Positions 54,556-63,582 are shown, counted from the stretch's first letter. The stretch is DNA of 64,000 nucleotides from Ruminococcus flavefaciens (GCA_023662725.1 JAMPIL010000001.1:1134449-1198448); one strand, 5' to 3'. Numbers and translations are program-made. Notes: generated by a model not told the origin, from the sequence alone.

Positions 54556-55377
54556 ATGGTTGAATTCCAGCAAAAACCTAATTATTCTATTAACGATCTT
54601 ATTGATATCGTCAGATTGCTCAGAAGTGAAGGCGGATGTCCTTGGGATCGCGAACAGACTCATGAATCTATAAAAAGTGATTTCATCGAAGAAACCTGCG
54701 AGGCTATTGAAGCCATTGATCTTAAAGATACCGAGCTTCTTCGTGAAGAACTTGGCGACGTTCTTCTTCAGGTCGTTTTCCATTGCAGAATCGAGGAGGA
54801 AACCGGTTCTTTCGCTTTTGACGATGTCTGCGACGAGATCTGCAAAAAGCTTATTATCCGTCATCCTCACGTTTTCGGAGACGTTTCGGCTGATAACACC
54901 GATCAGGTGCTTAAAAACTGGGACGCTATCAAAATGAAAACCAAAGGTCAGGAAAGCTATACCGATACTCTTAACAGCGTCGCTAAATCGCTTCCCGCTT
55001 TGATGAGAGCGCAAAAGGTCGGTAAACGTGCCATGCGTGCCGGAATGGACTTCCGCTCTGCCGAGGACGCTGTCGCTTGTATCAATTCAGAAAAGTCTGA
55101 ACTGGATAAAGCCATTGCAGCCGGAAATAAGACTGATATCGAAGAGGAACTCGGCGATCTGCTCTTTTCATGTGTAAATGCGGCACGTCATCTTGGTATT
55201 GATGCAGAGCTTGCACTTAAATCAGCTACTGAAAAGTTTATCAAGCGTTTCGCCGTTACTGAAAAACTTACCGCTTCGGATAATCTTGATATGAATTCGC
55301 TTTCTATCGAAGAGCTTGACGTTTATTGGGACAAGGCTAAACATATTATTAACTCGGAGGAAATTGAAAATGACTAA
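54556..55377 (+). CDS. mazG: nucleoside triphosphate pyrophosphohydrolase MazG
   Basis: 273 residues from the ATG at 54556 (GGGAG 11 bp upstream; an in-frame GTG at 54544 is embedded in that site). MazG hydrolyses NTPs and dNTPs to monophosphates for house-cleaning. The N-terminal domain has GGCPWDREQTHESI and the metal-binding EETCEAIEAID...EELGDVLLQV. The second, shorter domain repeats this (EEELGDLLFSCVN). This protein lacks the N-terminal methylase domain of YabN. The gene overlaps hup by 8 bp. Confidence 0.95.
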   Translation: MVEFQQKPNYSINDLIDIVRLLRSEGGCPWDREQTHESIKSDFIEETCEAIEAIDLKDTELLREELGDVLLQVVFHCRIEEETGSFAFDDVCDEICKKLIIRHPHVFGDVSADNTDQVLKNWDAIKMKTKGQESYTDTLNSVAKSLPALMRAQKVGKRAMRAGMDFRSAEDAVACINSEKSELDKAIAAGNKTDIEEELGDLLFSCVNAARHLGIDAELALKSATEKFIKRFAVTEKLTASDNLDMNSLSIEELDVYWDKAKHIINSEEIEND

Positions 55378-55645
55378 AACAGAACTTATTAATTCTATCG
55401 CAGATAAAGCTAACTGCACAAAAAAAGACGCTGCTTCCGCTCTTGAAGCTACACTTGCTGCTATTCAGGAAGCTCTTGTAAACGGTGAAAAAGTTTCAAT
55501 TACAGGCTTTGGTACATTTGAGGTTCGTGAGAGAGGCGAAAAGACTTGCCTTAATCCAAGAACAAAGCAGATGATGACCTGTCCTCCAAGCAAAGCACCC
55601 GCTTTCAAGGCTGGCAAGGCTCTTAAAGAGGCTGTTAACAAGTAA
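55370..55645 (+). CDS. hup: HU-family DNA-binding protein
   Basis: 91 residues, full-length HU. It begins MTKTELINSIADKA, contains the helix LEATLAAIQEAL and the strand ITGFGTFEVRER. It has a somewhat atypical DNA-binding arm (CLNPRTKQMMTCPPSKAPAFKAGK) in which the usual GRNP is CLNP. HU is a dimeric nucleoid architectural protein. A strong GGAGG precedes the ATG at 55370, inside the end of mazG. Confidence 0.96.
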   Translation: MTKTELINSIADKANCTKKDAASALEATLAAIQEALVNGEKVSITGFGTFEVRERGEKTCLNPRTKQMMTCPPSKAPAFKAGKALKEAVNK

Positions 55646-55657
55646 TTGAATAATTTG

Positions 55658-55687
55658 AGCCGCACAATTTCCCTGTGCGGCTTTTTA
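55658..55687 (+). terminator. terminator of mazG-hup
   Basis: AGCCGCACA (55658-55666) and TGTGCGGCT (55674-55682) form a perfect 9-bp stem followed by a T-run. Confidence 0.85.
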
Positions 55688-55821
55688 GATTTTGGCAGCA
55701 TTATTTACTATTTTGTATTATAAGAGTAATTTTGTCTCCCTGTACTCATGTCAAGGAATCGTTATCCCATGGACATTCGTCCTAATTTTGTTGATGCCCT
55801 TATAACAGAATTAATATCGTT

Positions 55822-55860
55822 TGTCCAAAAGGGATGTACTCCTCTTTGACAAAGTCTCCC
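55822..55860. repeat. degenerate intergenic repeat, copy D
   Basis: TGTCCAAAAGGGATGTACTC and CTTTGACAAAGTCTCCC match copy B near 51306. Another TGTACTCATGTCAAGG fragment lies at 55741. Confidence 0.5.
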
Positions 55861-55912
55861 CTCTTATATACACAAATCAGTAAACCATGCTGACAGATAT
55901 GGAGGATTTTAT

Positions 55913-56158
55913 ATGAGACTTGATAAATATCTTAAAGTAACTCGTCTTATCAAAAGAAGAACCATTGCTAATGAAGCCTGCGACGCTGAAAAAATCGTTG
56001 TAAACGGAAAAATCGCAAGAGCTTCTTATGATGTTAAAGTCGGCGATATTATTAAGATAAACATGGGCGTTCATCCGCTAAAAGTTAAGGTTCTTAACGT
56101 TACCGAACACGCAACAAAGGAAAATGCCGCCGATAATTATACCGTTATAGACGGTTAA
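55913..56158 (+). CDS. rqcP: S4-domain ribosome quality-control protein RqcP (YabO)
   Basis: 81 residues, essentially one S4 RNA-binding domain: MRLDKYLKVTRLIKRRTIANEACD, then VVNGKIARASYDVKVGDII, and the tail ENAADNYTVID. This matches YabO, which in Bacillus binds the large ribosomal subunit with RqcH during C-terminal tailing of stalled chains. GGAGG precedes the ATG. Its position just after mazG-hup is the usual clostridial order, but the next genes yabP, yabQ and divIC are missing here. Confidence 0.9.
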   Translation: MRLDKYLKVTRLIKRRTIANEACDAEKIVVNGKIARASYDVKVGDIIKINMGVHPLKVKVLNVTEHATKENAADNYTVIDG

Positions 56159-56181
56159 ACACAAGTTTTAAACATAAAAAT

Positions 56182-56216
56182 AAGGACTGTTGAAAATTCA
56201 GCAGTCCTTGTTTTTA
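56182..56216. terminator. bidirectional terminator, GGACTGCTG family
   Basis: AAGGACTGTTGAA and TTCAGCAGTCCTT pair almost perfectly, with A- and T-rich flanks, between convergent rqcP and the epimerase gene. Confidence 0.75.
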
Positions 56217-56234
56217 TCAGAACGTAAACAAATA

Positions 56235-57188
56235 TTACTTTGTGTTGTGAATATCCCAGCGGAAGTTCGTAAGCTTTGCGGCTTTGGTGTTATCAAGCAT
56301 ATTATTATTCTCAAGCTTAGACATATCAAGATAGCGATAATTAGTTTTTTCTTCCTTATTTCCGCCGAAAAGTCCCTTGATCTTGGAAAATGTTCCGCCG
56401 GGAGTTTTCTGTAAAACAGCTCCGAGACTATGGTTCTCACGCATAAAGGAGATGATATCTGCCGCAGTTGTAAGAAGTTTGTCGCTTACATTATAAACTC
56501 CGGCATAGGTCATATCCTCGGCATTTTTTACGTAACAGAGAATAAAATCCACAAGATTATGTACACAGCACATCTGAAAGCCGTTTTGTCCTTTACCAAG
56601 AACAAATTTTGTACCATCTTTCGGATCGGTTATCTTAGCAACAAGATTATCTGTAAAGTGGAGCGTATAAACCGGTGAAAATCTTGTTATACATCCCATA
56701 ACATTTTTATGGTGCTGCAATTCTGAAACAAATACCTTTTCCGACTCCAGTTTCAAGTTTGCATAATTCGTTATCGGCTTCAAATCTCCGTCTTCTCTTA
56801 TCGGTTCACGTGTTTTTGGGAAATCATAAACCTGATCTGTACTGAGAAGAATTATTTTTCCAACATTTTCTGTCATAGCATAGCGATAGATAAATTTATC
56901 GCATTGCTTTGCCTCGTTCATTTCCTTTTCGGTAATAATTGGTCCAAGATCGTTATCGACCGTACAAGCGCCATGAATAAGAACATCGACCTTATTATTC
57001 TCAAAAATTTCAGCATAGGCATTTTTATCATTAGGAAGCGCCTGAATAAAGGAATAATTAAGCTTACCCTCATTATAATTGCCGGGTTCTCTGTCTACAG
57101 CGATAACAGCGTATCCTTTTTTCAGGAGTCCTGAGCAGATATGCTGACCGATAAGTCCGCATCCGCCCGTTACAACAACAGTATCCAT
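56235..57188 (-). CDS. NAD-dependent epimerase/dehydratase (extended SDR)
   Basis: 317 residues. The Rossmann motif GGCGLIGQHI sits at residues 8-17, DREP after the second strand suggests NAD binding, and LLSTDQVYD fits the Ser/Asp of the active centre. The SDR YxxxK appears as YANLKLE. It resembles dTDP-4-dehydrorhamnose reductase-like or UDP-sugar epimerases. The substrate is not evident, and no sugar-nucleotide operon adjoins it. Function class is firm, specificity is not. Confidence 0.78.
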   Translation of the reverse strand: MDTVVVTGGCGLIGQHICSGLLKKGYAVIAVDREPGNYNEGKLNYSFIQALPNDKNAYAEIFENNKVDVLIHGACTVDNDLGPIITEKEMNEAKQCDKFIYRYAMTENVGKIILLSTDQVYDFPKTREPIREDGDLKPITNYANLKLESEKVFVSELQHHKNVMGCITRFSPVYTLHFTDNLVAKITDPKDGTKFVLGKGQNGFQMCCVHNLVDFILCYVKNAEDMTYAGVYNVSDKLLTTAADIISFMRENHSLGAVLQKTPGGTFSKIKGLFGGNKEEKTNYRYLDMSKLENNNMLDNTKAAKLTNFRWDIHNTK

Positions 57189-57272
57189 TATCTATCTTAG
57201 CCTCTTTTCTGAAATATAAATTTCCATAATATTATCATGATTTATTTCTGCGTTTATCAGACAAATTAAAAA

Positions 57273-58688
57273 TTATTCTTTAGCCTCTTCATTGATCTCA
57301 TCAATATAGGTCTGAACTGTTGCATAGATCGAATCATAAGTTTCATTCCATGGAATTCCTCTTGATGAAAGACGAAGATTATCATCAATAACCTTTCCGC
57401 AATCATTTGAAACGCCTCTTGAAATATCAATAACAGGATTTTCGCTTGCCAGTCTATTCATTTCCGTTCTCATTTCAACCATTTCTTCGGTCCAGCCGTA
57501 ATCATCCATAAATATCGAATCTGCAATTGCGCATGATTCCTCATCGAGTATACAAAAACGCTTGCAATCAAGATATTTTGCAACACCCTCCGGATTCTGT
57601 CCGCCCTTAACAAAGGAATATGCCTCTACACCGGCGGGAGTATAATATGCGTCAGCTTCAGGATCTTTCGGCATAGGTACGAAGAAAACGTCCTCGCCGT
57701 ATTTTTCTTTCCAGAGTTCAGATTTAGAATAAAGTTCATGAAGCCCGACAGGATAGAAAAGGAGTTTTCCTTCTCCGATATAATTCGGTCTTGCTTCCCA
57801 ACCGTAATCTCCAACTCCGATAGCGATAAGGTCCTGCTGATACAATTCATATATCCAATTTTGAACACGTTCCATAGCCGGATCGCTCAAGTTATTTACA
57901 AGCTTGCCATCTTCAAGACCGATTGGCGGAACTCCTATAGTATCAATAAGACCAAATTCAAACCACCAACCGTCAATTCCGTAACGCTGATTATCGGTAT
58001 CAACAAAACTTTCGAGCATAGACTGGAATGCATCCCAAGTCCATTCACCTTTTTCATAAAGTTCAGCCGGATCATCAAGACCAGCCTCCTGCATAGTCTT
58101 TCTGTTATAGACAGTTGCAACAACATCTCCGGTCATTTGTGCAACAGCAGTATAGTGTTTCCCATCCCACATAATACTGTCGTTCACCTCTTTAACGTCT
58201 TTCCAGAGAGGCGATTCAAAATCTATGTAGTCATCCGCAGGCACAAACATACCTCTGATTGCACCCTTTGGAATAGCGTCAAGATCGCCGGCATAGAAAA
58301 AATCAATTCCCTCATCACTGCTTATAGCTTGGGCAAGTTTATCATAGCGTTCGCTGTACGAAACCTTATGATATTCAATATTTCCGCCGTAAGCCTCCTG
58401 AAATATAACAAGATCAGCAGGAGTAGTTTTTCCCGAAGAATCTGGGTTTATATCCCAAGTTGACATCCACTTGATAGTTTTATTTGAAAGTTCACCCGTA
58501 AGGAGAGAGTCCGTATCACTATTGATTCTTTCAACTATCTGATCTCTTTTCTCCTGCGGCATAGTCTGATCTTCGTATTTATTTTCGTCTTCAGATTTAC
58601 TGTCAGAGTTTCCGCTTCCGCAAGCTGATACAGAAAAAGCTGCAGTTGTTATAAGCAGTGCGCTGAGGAACGCTTTTAATTTTTTCAT
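57273..58688 (-). CDS. ABC transporter sugar-binding lipoprotein (family 1 SBP)
   Basis: 471 residues. A lipoprotein signal ends in SVSAC (Cys 23), followed by a Ser/Asp/Glu-rich spacer. The mature part resembles extracellular solute-binding proteins of the oligosaccharide (MalE/UgpB-like) family: KIAGDLDAIPKG-like hinge region, EKGEWTWDAFQSML, and several surface Trp. AAAGGAG precedes the ATG. No permease or ATPase genes are beside it, so it may work with a transporter encoded elsewhere. Confidence 0.85.
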   Translation of the reverse strand: MKKLKAFLSALLITTAAFSVSACGSGNSDSKSEDENKYEDQTMPQEKRDQIVERINSDTDSLLTGELSNKTIKWMSTWDINPDSSGKTTPADLVIFQEAYGGNIEYHKVSYSERYDKLAQAISSDEGIDFFYAGDLDAIPKGAIRGMFVPADDYIDFESPLWKDVKEVNDSIMWDGKHYTAVAQMTGDVVATVYNRKTMQEAGLDDPAELYEKGEWTWDAFQSMLESFVDTDNQRYGIDGWWFEFGLIDTIGVPPIGLEDGKLVNNLSDPAMERVQNWIYELYQQDLIAIGVGDYGWEARPNYIGEGKLLFYPVGLHELYSKSELWKEKYGEDVFFVPMPKDPEADAYYTPAGVEAYSFVKGGQNPEGVAKYLDCKRFCILDEESCAIADSIFMDDYGWTEEMVEMRTEMNRLASENPVIDISRGVSNDCGKVIDDNLRLSSRGIPWNETYDSIYATVQTYIDEINEEAKE

Positions 58689-58898
58689 TTACAAAACTCC
58701 TTTATTAAAACCTGCCCTGAGAGAAAGGCAATTTAATCACACACTTTTCTTTTATTATAACATTTTTAAGCCTGCAATGTCAATATTCATTTTTCATATA
58801 AATATCGCAGAATAATAGTGATTTTACACATTAAAAGCTCTTTAAAATATATACAAACAGTTAATTTTGACAATTATTTTATCTGATTCAAATCCAAT

Positions 58899-59573
58899 TC
58901 ACCTATTTCCGCAAACTCCTCCTGTTATAACAAAAGCACAGTTTTCACGAAGATTGCAGACCGCACAGCCTTTTTTTCCACGTTCAATAGGTTCATCCGA
59001 AATTCCGATAATAGCTGTAACAGACTTTGATGGGATAAGTATGCTGTTTTCGGTCGCCGTAAGACCTATTCTCCTATGAGCATTAAGCGCCCAAAGAATA
59101 TCCGATTGAAGCGATATCGGCAGATCTCCATATCCGGGACTGAATCTCCATGTACGGTATGCGGCACTGACTTCCGAAAATATCTCTTTCTCTGCTCTGT
59201 CACAGACCTGTTCAATTGCGCCGCTGCAAATACAGTCCACTGCAAGGGATTCCGCCATGCTGATAACAGCCGACTGCCTTATAAGCTTATCTGCCTCGGA
59301 TGAAAGTGTTGCGGCAAGAATAACGGCTCTTTCGCATCCTGACAGATGCTTTTTCACGTCATTTCCGATCAGAACTGACGCAACTGCACCAAGTTTTACT
59401 CCCCCGTCAACTTGTTCAACGGTCGTTTCACGATAAACGTATTTCGGATGAACGCTCTTTCGCACTAAAAGCTCTGCTTTATCAAGAAGCTCCGCAACAT
59501 TTTTGTCCGGCTCGCCACGAACCCCCATATACCGTGCCGCCTCTTTTTTCGAGATTGGTTCAAGCTGCATCAT
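58899..59573 (-). CDS. vitamin B12-dependent methionine synthase activation-domain protein
   Basis: 224 residues. The segment TWRFSPGYGDLPISLQSDI is the AdoMet-binding signature of the MetH reactivation domain (RxxxGY-type), here as a free-standing protein. In addition the C-terminus has CAVCNLRENC, a Cys group common in the clostridial version. It is thought to support reductive methylation of oxidised cobalamin on a MetH lacking this domain. It overlaps metF by 3 bp (ATGATG), so they are translationally coupled. The methionine synthase gene itself is not adjacent. Confidence 0.87.
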   Translation of the reverse strand: MMQLEPISKKEAARYMGVRGEPDKNVAELLDKAELLVRKSVHPKYVYRETTVEQVDGGVKLGAVASVLIGNDVKKHLSGCERAVILAATLSSEADKLIRQSAVISMAESLAVDCICSGAIEQVCDRAEKEIFSEVSAAYRTWRFSPGYGDLPISLQSDILWALNAHRRIGLTATENSILIPSKSVTAIIGISDEPIERGKKGCAVCNLRENCAFVITGGVCGNR

Positions 59574-60430
59574 GTATTCAACACACCCGAAACTGCTTCG
59601 CTGATCTTTCTTGCAACATAGGCATTATTCATCGTATAAAGGTGAATTCCGCCAACACCGTTTGCAGCGAGATCGATTATCTGATTAACGGCATAGGCAA
59701 TTCCGGCATCACGCAATGCGTCGGGATTATGCTCATATTTCTGCATGATCTTAACGAATTTCTTCGGCAGACTTGCTCCGCAGGTCGTTACCATACGTTC
59801 TATCTGATTTTTATTGACAACGGGCATTATTCCGGCTTCGATCGGAACATTTATCCCGGCTAACATTGCTTTCTCACGGAATTCGTAGAAGTAATTATTA
59901 TCAAAAAACAGTTGGGAAATAAGATGATCTGCTCCTGCCTCAACCTTTTTGCGAAGATTCATTATATCATCAAACAAGTTTTCAGAATCAGGATGTCCCT
60001 CCGGATAGCAAGCTCCGGCAATGTCGAAATCCCCCTTAGACTTGATAAAAGTGATAAGATCACTTGCATGAAGGAAATCGTGTTTCTGAGGAATATCTGG
60101 ATTTATATCCCCTCGTAGTGCAAGAATATTCTCGATTCCCCTCGACTTTATTTCATCAAGAGTTATTGAAATCTCCTCACGGGTATAATTTATGCAGGGA
60201 AGATGTATAACCGGAGTAATTCCGGTTTCTTTAATTCTTGAAGCGATCTCGCAAGCTAATCCACCATTTCCGCTTCCTCCGGCACTGTATGTTACACTGA
60301 TAAAGTCCGGTTTAAGCTCATGCAGCTCATCAATGGTCTTATAAATAGTATCTATAGAGCTTGTTTTCTTCGGTGGAAAAACTTCGAAAGAAAAAACTGT
60401 TTTTTTATTGAAAATATCTTTGATTCGCAT
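59570..60430 (-). CDS. metF: 5,10-methylenetetrahydrofolate reductase
   Basis: 286 residues, standard length. MetF reduces methylene-THF to 5-methyl-THF for methionine synthesis, with FAD. Motifs: FSFEVFPPKK at the N-terminus, SVTYSAGGSG, and LALRGD. AGACYPEGHPDSEN, then HLISQLFFDN and EAGIMPV, follow in the expected order. AAAGGAG precedes the ATG. It is 17 bp after ung and overlaps the MetH-activation gene. No SAM riboswitch was found between ung and metF. Confidence 0.96.
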   Translation of the reverse strand: MRIKDIFNKKTVFSFEVFPPKKTSSIDTIYKTIDELHELKPDFISVTYSAGGSGNGGLACEIASRIKETGITPVIHLPCINYTREEISITLDEIKSRGIENILALRGDINPDIPQKHDFLHASDLITFIKSKGDFDIAGACYPEGHPDSENLFDDIMNLRKKVEAGADHLISQLFFDNNYFYEFREKAMLAGINVPIEAGIMPVVNKNQIERMVTTCGASLPKKFVKIMQKYEHNPDALRDAGIAYAVNQIIDLAANGVGGIHLYTMNNAYVARKISEAVSGVLNT

Positions 60431-60447
60431 AATAATTCTCCTTTAAA

Positions 60448-61119
60448 TCAGTCTATCGACCAATCAATTTCGTCCATGCCATTGGCTTTAAGAAATTCAT
60501 TCGCTTTGGAAAAATGCTTGCAGCCAAAAAATCCATTATAAGCCGAAAGCGGACTCGGATGCGCTGATTTCAAAATAAGATGCTTCGGATTAGTGATAAA
60601 CATCTGCTTAGACTTTGCGTCAGCTCCCCACAGCATAAAAACCATGGGCTTTTCACGCTTATCAAGAAGCTTGATTACATCTGTTGTGAAATTTTCCCAG
60701 CCAAGACCGTGATGACTGCGAGCCTGATTTGCTCTTACCGTAAGAACCGAATTAAGAAGTAAAACTCCGTCTTTCGCCCATTTTGTAAGTTCGCCGTGCT
60801 TGCCAAGATTATCGATTCCGACATCGTCACGAATCTCTTTAAATATATTCAACAGCGACGGCGGAGGAGCGATTCCCTTGCGCACCGAGAAACTCAGTCC
60901 ATGAGCCTGACCTTCGCCGTGATACGGATCCTGACCGATAATCACGCACTTTACATCATTATATGATGTAAGCTTCATTGCGTTGAAGATATCATACATT
61001 CCCGGATAAATTCTCTGTGTTTTGTACTCGTTAATGAGCTTCTGTCTTAGCTGAAGGTAATACTCCTTTTCAAACTCATCTTTAAGAAGCTCGTCCCATT
61101 CGTTTTCAAAATTAACCAT
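60448..61119 (-). CDS. ung: uracil-DNA glycosylase
   Basis: 223 residues, family 1 UDG. The water-activating motif GQDPYHGEGQAHGLSF contains D64, and the DNA-intercalation motif is HPSPLSAYNGFFG. It removes uracil from DNA at the start of base excision repair. It sits in the middle of the galE-to-metF minus-strand run, with short gaps on both sides (59 and 17 bp). Confidence 0.97.
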   Translation of the reverse strand: MVNFENEWDELLKDEFEKEYYLQLRQKLINEYKTQRIYPGMYDIFNAMKLTSYNDVKCVIIGQDPYHGEGQAHGLSFSVRKGIAPPPSLLNIFKEIRDDVGIDNLGKHGELTKWAKDGVLLLNSVLTVRANQARSHHGLGWENFTTDVIKLLDKREKPMVFMLWGADAKSKQMFITNPKHLILKSAHPSPLSAYNGFFGCKHFSKANEFLKANGMDEIDWSID

Positions 61120-61178
61120 ATTTCACTCCATTGACGTATATCACAATAGGGCGGATAAACCGCCCCTTGCGTTTATTT

Positions 61179-61640
61179 TTAATTGTAAACTGTATCCTCG
61201 TAATATTTAAATTTAACCAGCGTATTCCGCTTATATGTCAGCGAGCCTTGCTGATTGAAAGGCACTTTTTCATAAGCCTCAGGCGAGCATTGTATTGCTA
61301 TTTTATGTCCTTTTCTCGTTACAAAGACAAGCTCATAATATGCGTCCCTGATCTCGATTTGTCCGGTACTTTCTATAACACGAAGCCGGTCGTCACTTTT
61401 TCTTATAAGCGTTGCCATTTCAACTATCGGTTCAGATGTTTTTCGTTGTTCGGTTCCGGAATTTGCTCCTCCGCTATTTACACGCTGCGATCCGGAATTT
61501 TCTCCATTATCACTTTCCTCAAGAAAAATTGATAAAATGCGTCGGAAACGGCTTTTACCGCTGAAAAGGAAAATAATCACAATCAGTAAAACGACAATTC
61601 CAGTCAACAGGATCAATAAATTTTTCAACTGTGGAGTCAT
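61179..61640 (-). CDS. DUF2500-like membrane-anchored protein
   Basis: 153 residues. One membrane helix (about 7-27), then a disordered Ser/Gly/Asn-rich linker (about 43-68). A small C-terminal beta domain follows (VEMATLIRKSDD...YYELVFVTRKGHKIAIQCSPEAYEKVPFNQQGSLTYKR). The domain resembles DUF2500, of unknown role; most DUF2500 proteins have the same helix-plus-domain layout. AAAGGA precedes the ATG. Confidence 0.68.
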   Translation of the reverse strand: MTPQLKNLLILLTGIVVLLIVIIFLFSGKSRFRRILSIFLEESDNGENSGSQRVNSGGANSGTEQRKTSEPIVEMATLIRKSDDRLRVIESTGQIEIRDAYYELVFVTRKGHKIAIQCSPEAYEKVPFNQQGSLTYKRNTLVKFKYYEDTVYN

Positions 61641-61692
61641 TTATACATTCCTTTCTTTGAGAATATGTTATGTTATTCTTATAGTGATAGTC

Positions 61693-62706
61693 TTAGTTTA
61701 TTCCATTTGGATTAAGCTTTGTGAAATTCCAACTATCGGCACACATTTCGTCTATATCAGCCTTTGCCTCCCAGCCGAAGAGATTCTTTGCTTTTGAAGC
61801 GTCGGCAAAGCAAGTTGCAATATCACCAGAACGACGAGGTGCGATCCTCTTGTTTATAGGCTTGCCGCAGGCCTTCTCGTAAGCTGCAACAACTTCAAGA
61901 ACACTCGACCCCTTTCCTGTTCCAAGATTTACAGCTTCAAAGCCCTTATTCTTTATAGCATAGTCAATTGCGCAAACGTGACCGGAAGCGAGGTCTTCTA
62001 CATGGATATAATCTCTTACACCTGTTCCGTCAGGGGTATCATAGTCGTTGCCGTAAACACTGAGCTGCTCCAGTTTTCCTGCGGCAACCTGTGCAATATA
62101 CGGAACCAGATTATTTGGAATTCCATTCGGATCTTCTCCGATAAGACCGCTTTTATGCGCTCCGATAGGATTGAAGTATCTAAGAGCCACAACGCTCATT
62201 TCAGCGTCTGCAACACAGCAGTCTCTAAGTATTTGTTCGATCATAACCTTTGTATAGCCGTATGGATTGGTAGCCGACGTCGGCATATCCTCAGTGTAAG
62301 GAGCAACGTTGTTCATTCCATAAACAGTTGCGGAGGAAGAAAAAACGATTCTCTTACATCCATTTTCACGCATAACACGAAGCAATACAAGCGTTCCGTG
62401 AATATTATTAGTGTAGTATTCAAGAGGCATCTTAACTGATTCGCCAACAGCCTTAAGTCCGGCAAAATGAACCACGGCATCAATACTATTCTCATTAAAA
62501 ATCTGTGTAACACCGTTATAATCACACATATCGGTCTTATAGAACGTTATCTTTTTTCCGCTGATTTTTTCTATTCTATCTACAGCAGCTCTTTTTGAAT
62601 TTGAAAGATTATCCATAACGACGATATCAAAATTATTTTTCAGAAGTTCAACACAGGTATGACTTCCGATAAAACCAGTTCCGCCTATAACAAGTATTTT
62701 TGACAT
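61693..62706 (-). CDS. galE: UDP-glucose 4-epimerase
   Basis: 337 residues from the ATG at 62706 (GAGGA upstream), the usual GalE beginning MSKILVIGGTGFIGSH. NAD-binding GGTGFIGSH, DNLSNSKR, and the catalytic S-(x)n-YxxxK as SSSATVYG and YGYTK are all seen, followed by NPIGAH and GVRDYIHVEDLA. It interconverts UDP-glucose and UDP-galactose, for galactose use and glycan precursors. First gene of the minus-strand run extending to the MetH-activation gene. Confidence 0.96.
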   Translation of the reverse strand: MSKILVIGGTGFIGSHTCVELLKNNFDIVVMDNLSNSKRAAVDRIEKISGKKITFYKTDMCDYNGVTQIFNENSIDAVVHFAGLKAVGESVKMPLEYYTNNIHGTLVLLRVMRENGCKRIVFSSSATVYGMNNVAPYTEDMPTSATNPYGYTKVMIEQILRDCCVADAEMSVVALRYFNPIGAHKSGLIGEDPNGIPNNLVPYIAQVAAGKLEQLSVYGNDYDTPDGTGVRDYIHVEDLASGHVCAIDYAIKNKGFEAVNLGTGKGSSVLEVVAAYEKACGKPINKRIAPRRSGDIATCFADASKAKNLFGWEAKADIDEMCADSWNFTKLNPNGIN

Positions 62707-62856
62707 AATATACGTCCTCTCATATATATTTCTATATTTATTATTATAATATATTTTTTTGTTTTTTGCAAGATGTAATTGCAAATTTAGCAAAAATATG
62801 TTATACTTATTCAGAATAATTATATAAATTCTAAATGCTGATTAAAGGAGATTTTT

Positions 62857-63582
62857 ATGCAAAAGATTCTTGGTCGTATGCGAAAAGCTATTCATGAATA
62901 TGATCTTATTCACGACAATGACCGCATTTGCGTTGGTGTTTCAGGTGGAAAGGACAGTTTTGTTCTACTTCATGGTCTATTCCTTTTGAGACGATTTATT
63001 GGTATTAATTATGACATCGTCGCTGTTACGCTGGATATGGGATTTAATGGTTTGTCCGGAGATTTCACTCCTATCGCTGATTTTTGCAAAAAATTGGAAA
63101 TTGAATATCATATCATAAAAACGCAAATAGGTGAAATTGTGTTTGATGTAAGAAAAGAACCGAATCCTTGTAGTTTATGTGCCAGAATGAGAAGAGGTGC
63201 GCTTCATGATGCTACAGTTTCTCTTGGATGCAACAAAATTGCCCTCGGACATAACTACGATGACGTTGTTGAAACCTTTATTATGAATCTTTTCACAGAA
63301 GGACGTATCGGTTGTTTTTCACCAATTTCTTATCTTGAACGAAAACAAATTCACCTGATTCGTCCGCTTGTACTTGCCTCTGAACGAGAAATAAAAAAAG
63401 CTTCGACGAAAAATGAACTTCCGGTAATCAAGTCAAGATGTCCTGCCGACAGCTTTACAAACAGACAAAAGACAAAAGAATTTATTGCTGATATGGAACG
63501 AAAAAATCATGGTTTCAAAGAGCGCATATTCGGAGCAATGAAGCGTGGAAACATCGACGGCTGGGGCAACATCAGTAAATGA
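62857..63582 (+). CDS. TtcA-like PP-loop ATPase (tRNA thiolation family)
   Basis: 241 residues. The PP-loop SGGKDS is at 29-34, and a CxxC (CSLC, 105-108) precedes ARMRRGAL. A further Cys occurs in KSRCPAD, and GHNYDDVVETFIMNL is the TtcA/TilS-family helix. TtcA adenylates and thiolates C32 in certain tRNAs using an Fe-S cluster held by the three Cys. The clostridial proteins of this length may act on other positions. AAAGGAG precedes the ATG. Divergent from galE. Confidence 0.8.
   Translation: MQKILGRMRKAIHEYDLIHDNDRICVGVSGGKDSFVLLHGLFLLRRFIGINYDIVAVTLDMGFNGLSGDFTPIADFCKKLEIEYHIIKTQIGEIVFDVRKEPNPCSLCARMRRGALHDATVSLGCNKIALGHNYDDVVETFIMNLFTEGRIGCFSPISYLERKQIHLIRPLVLASEREIKKASTKNELPVIKSRCPADSFTNRQKTKEFIADMERKNHGFKERIFGAMKRGNIDGWGNISK

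Noticed and set aside
60431..60447. SAM or other riboswitch upstream of metF
   Set aside because: The gap to ung is only 17 bp, too short for any known class.
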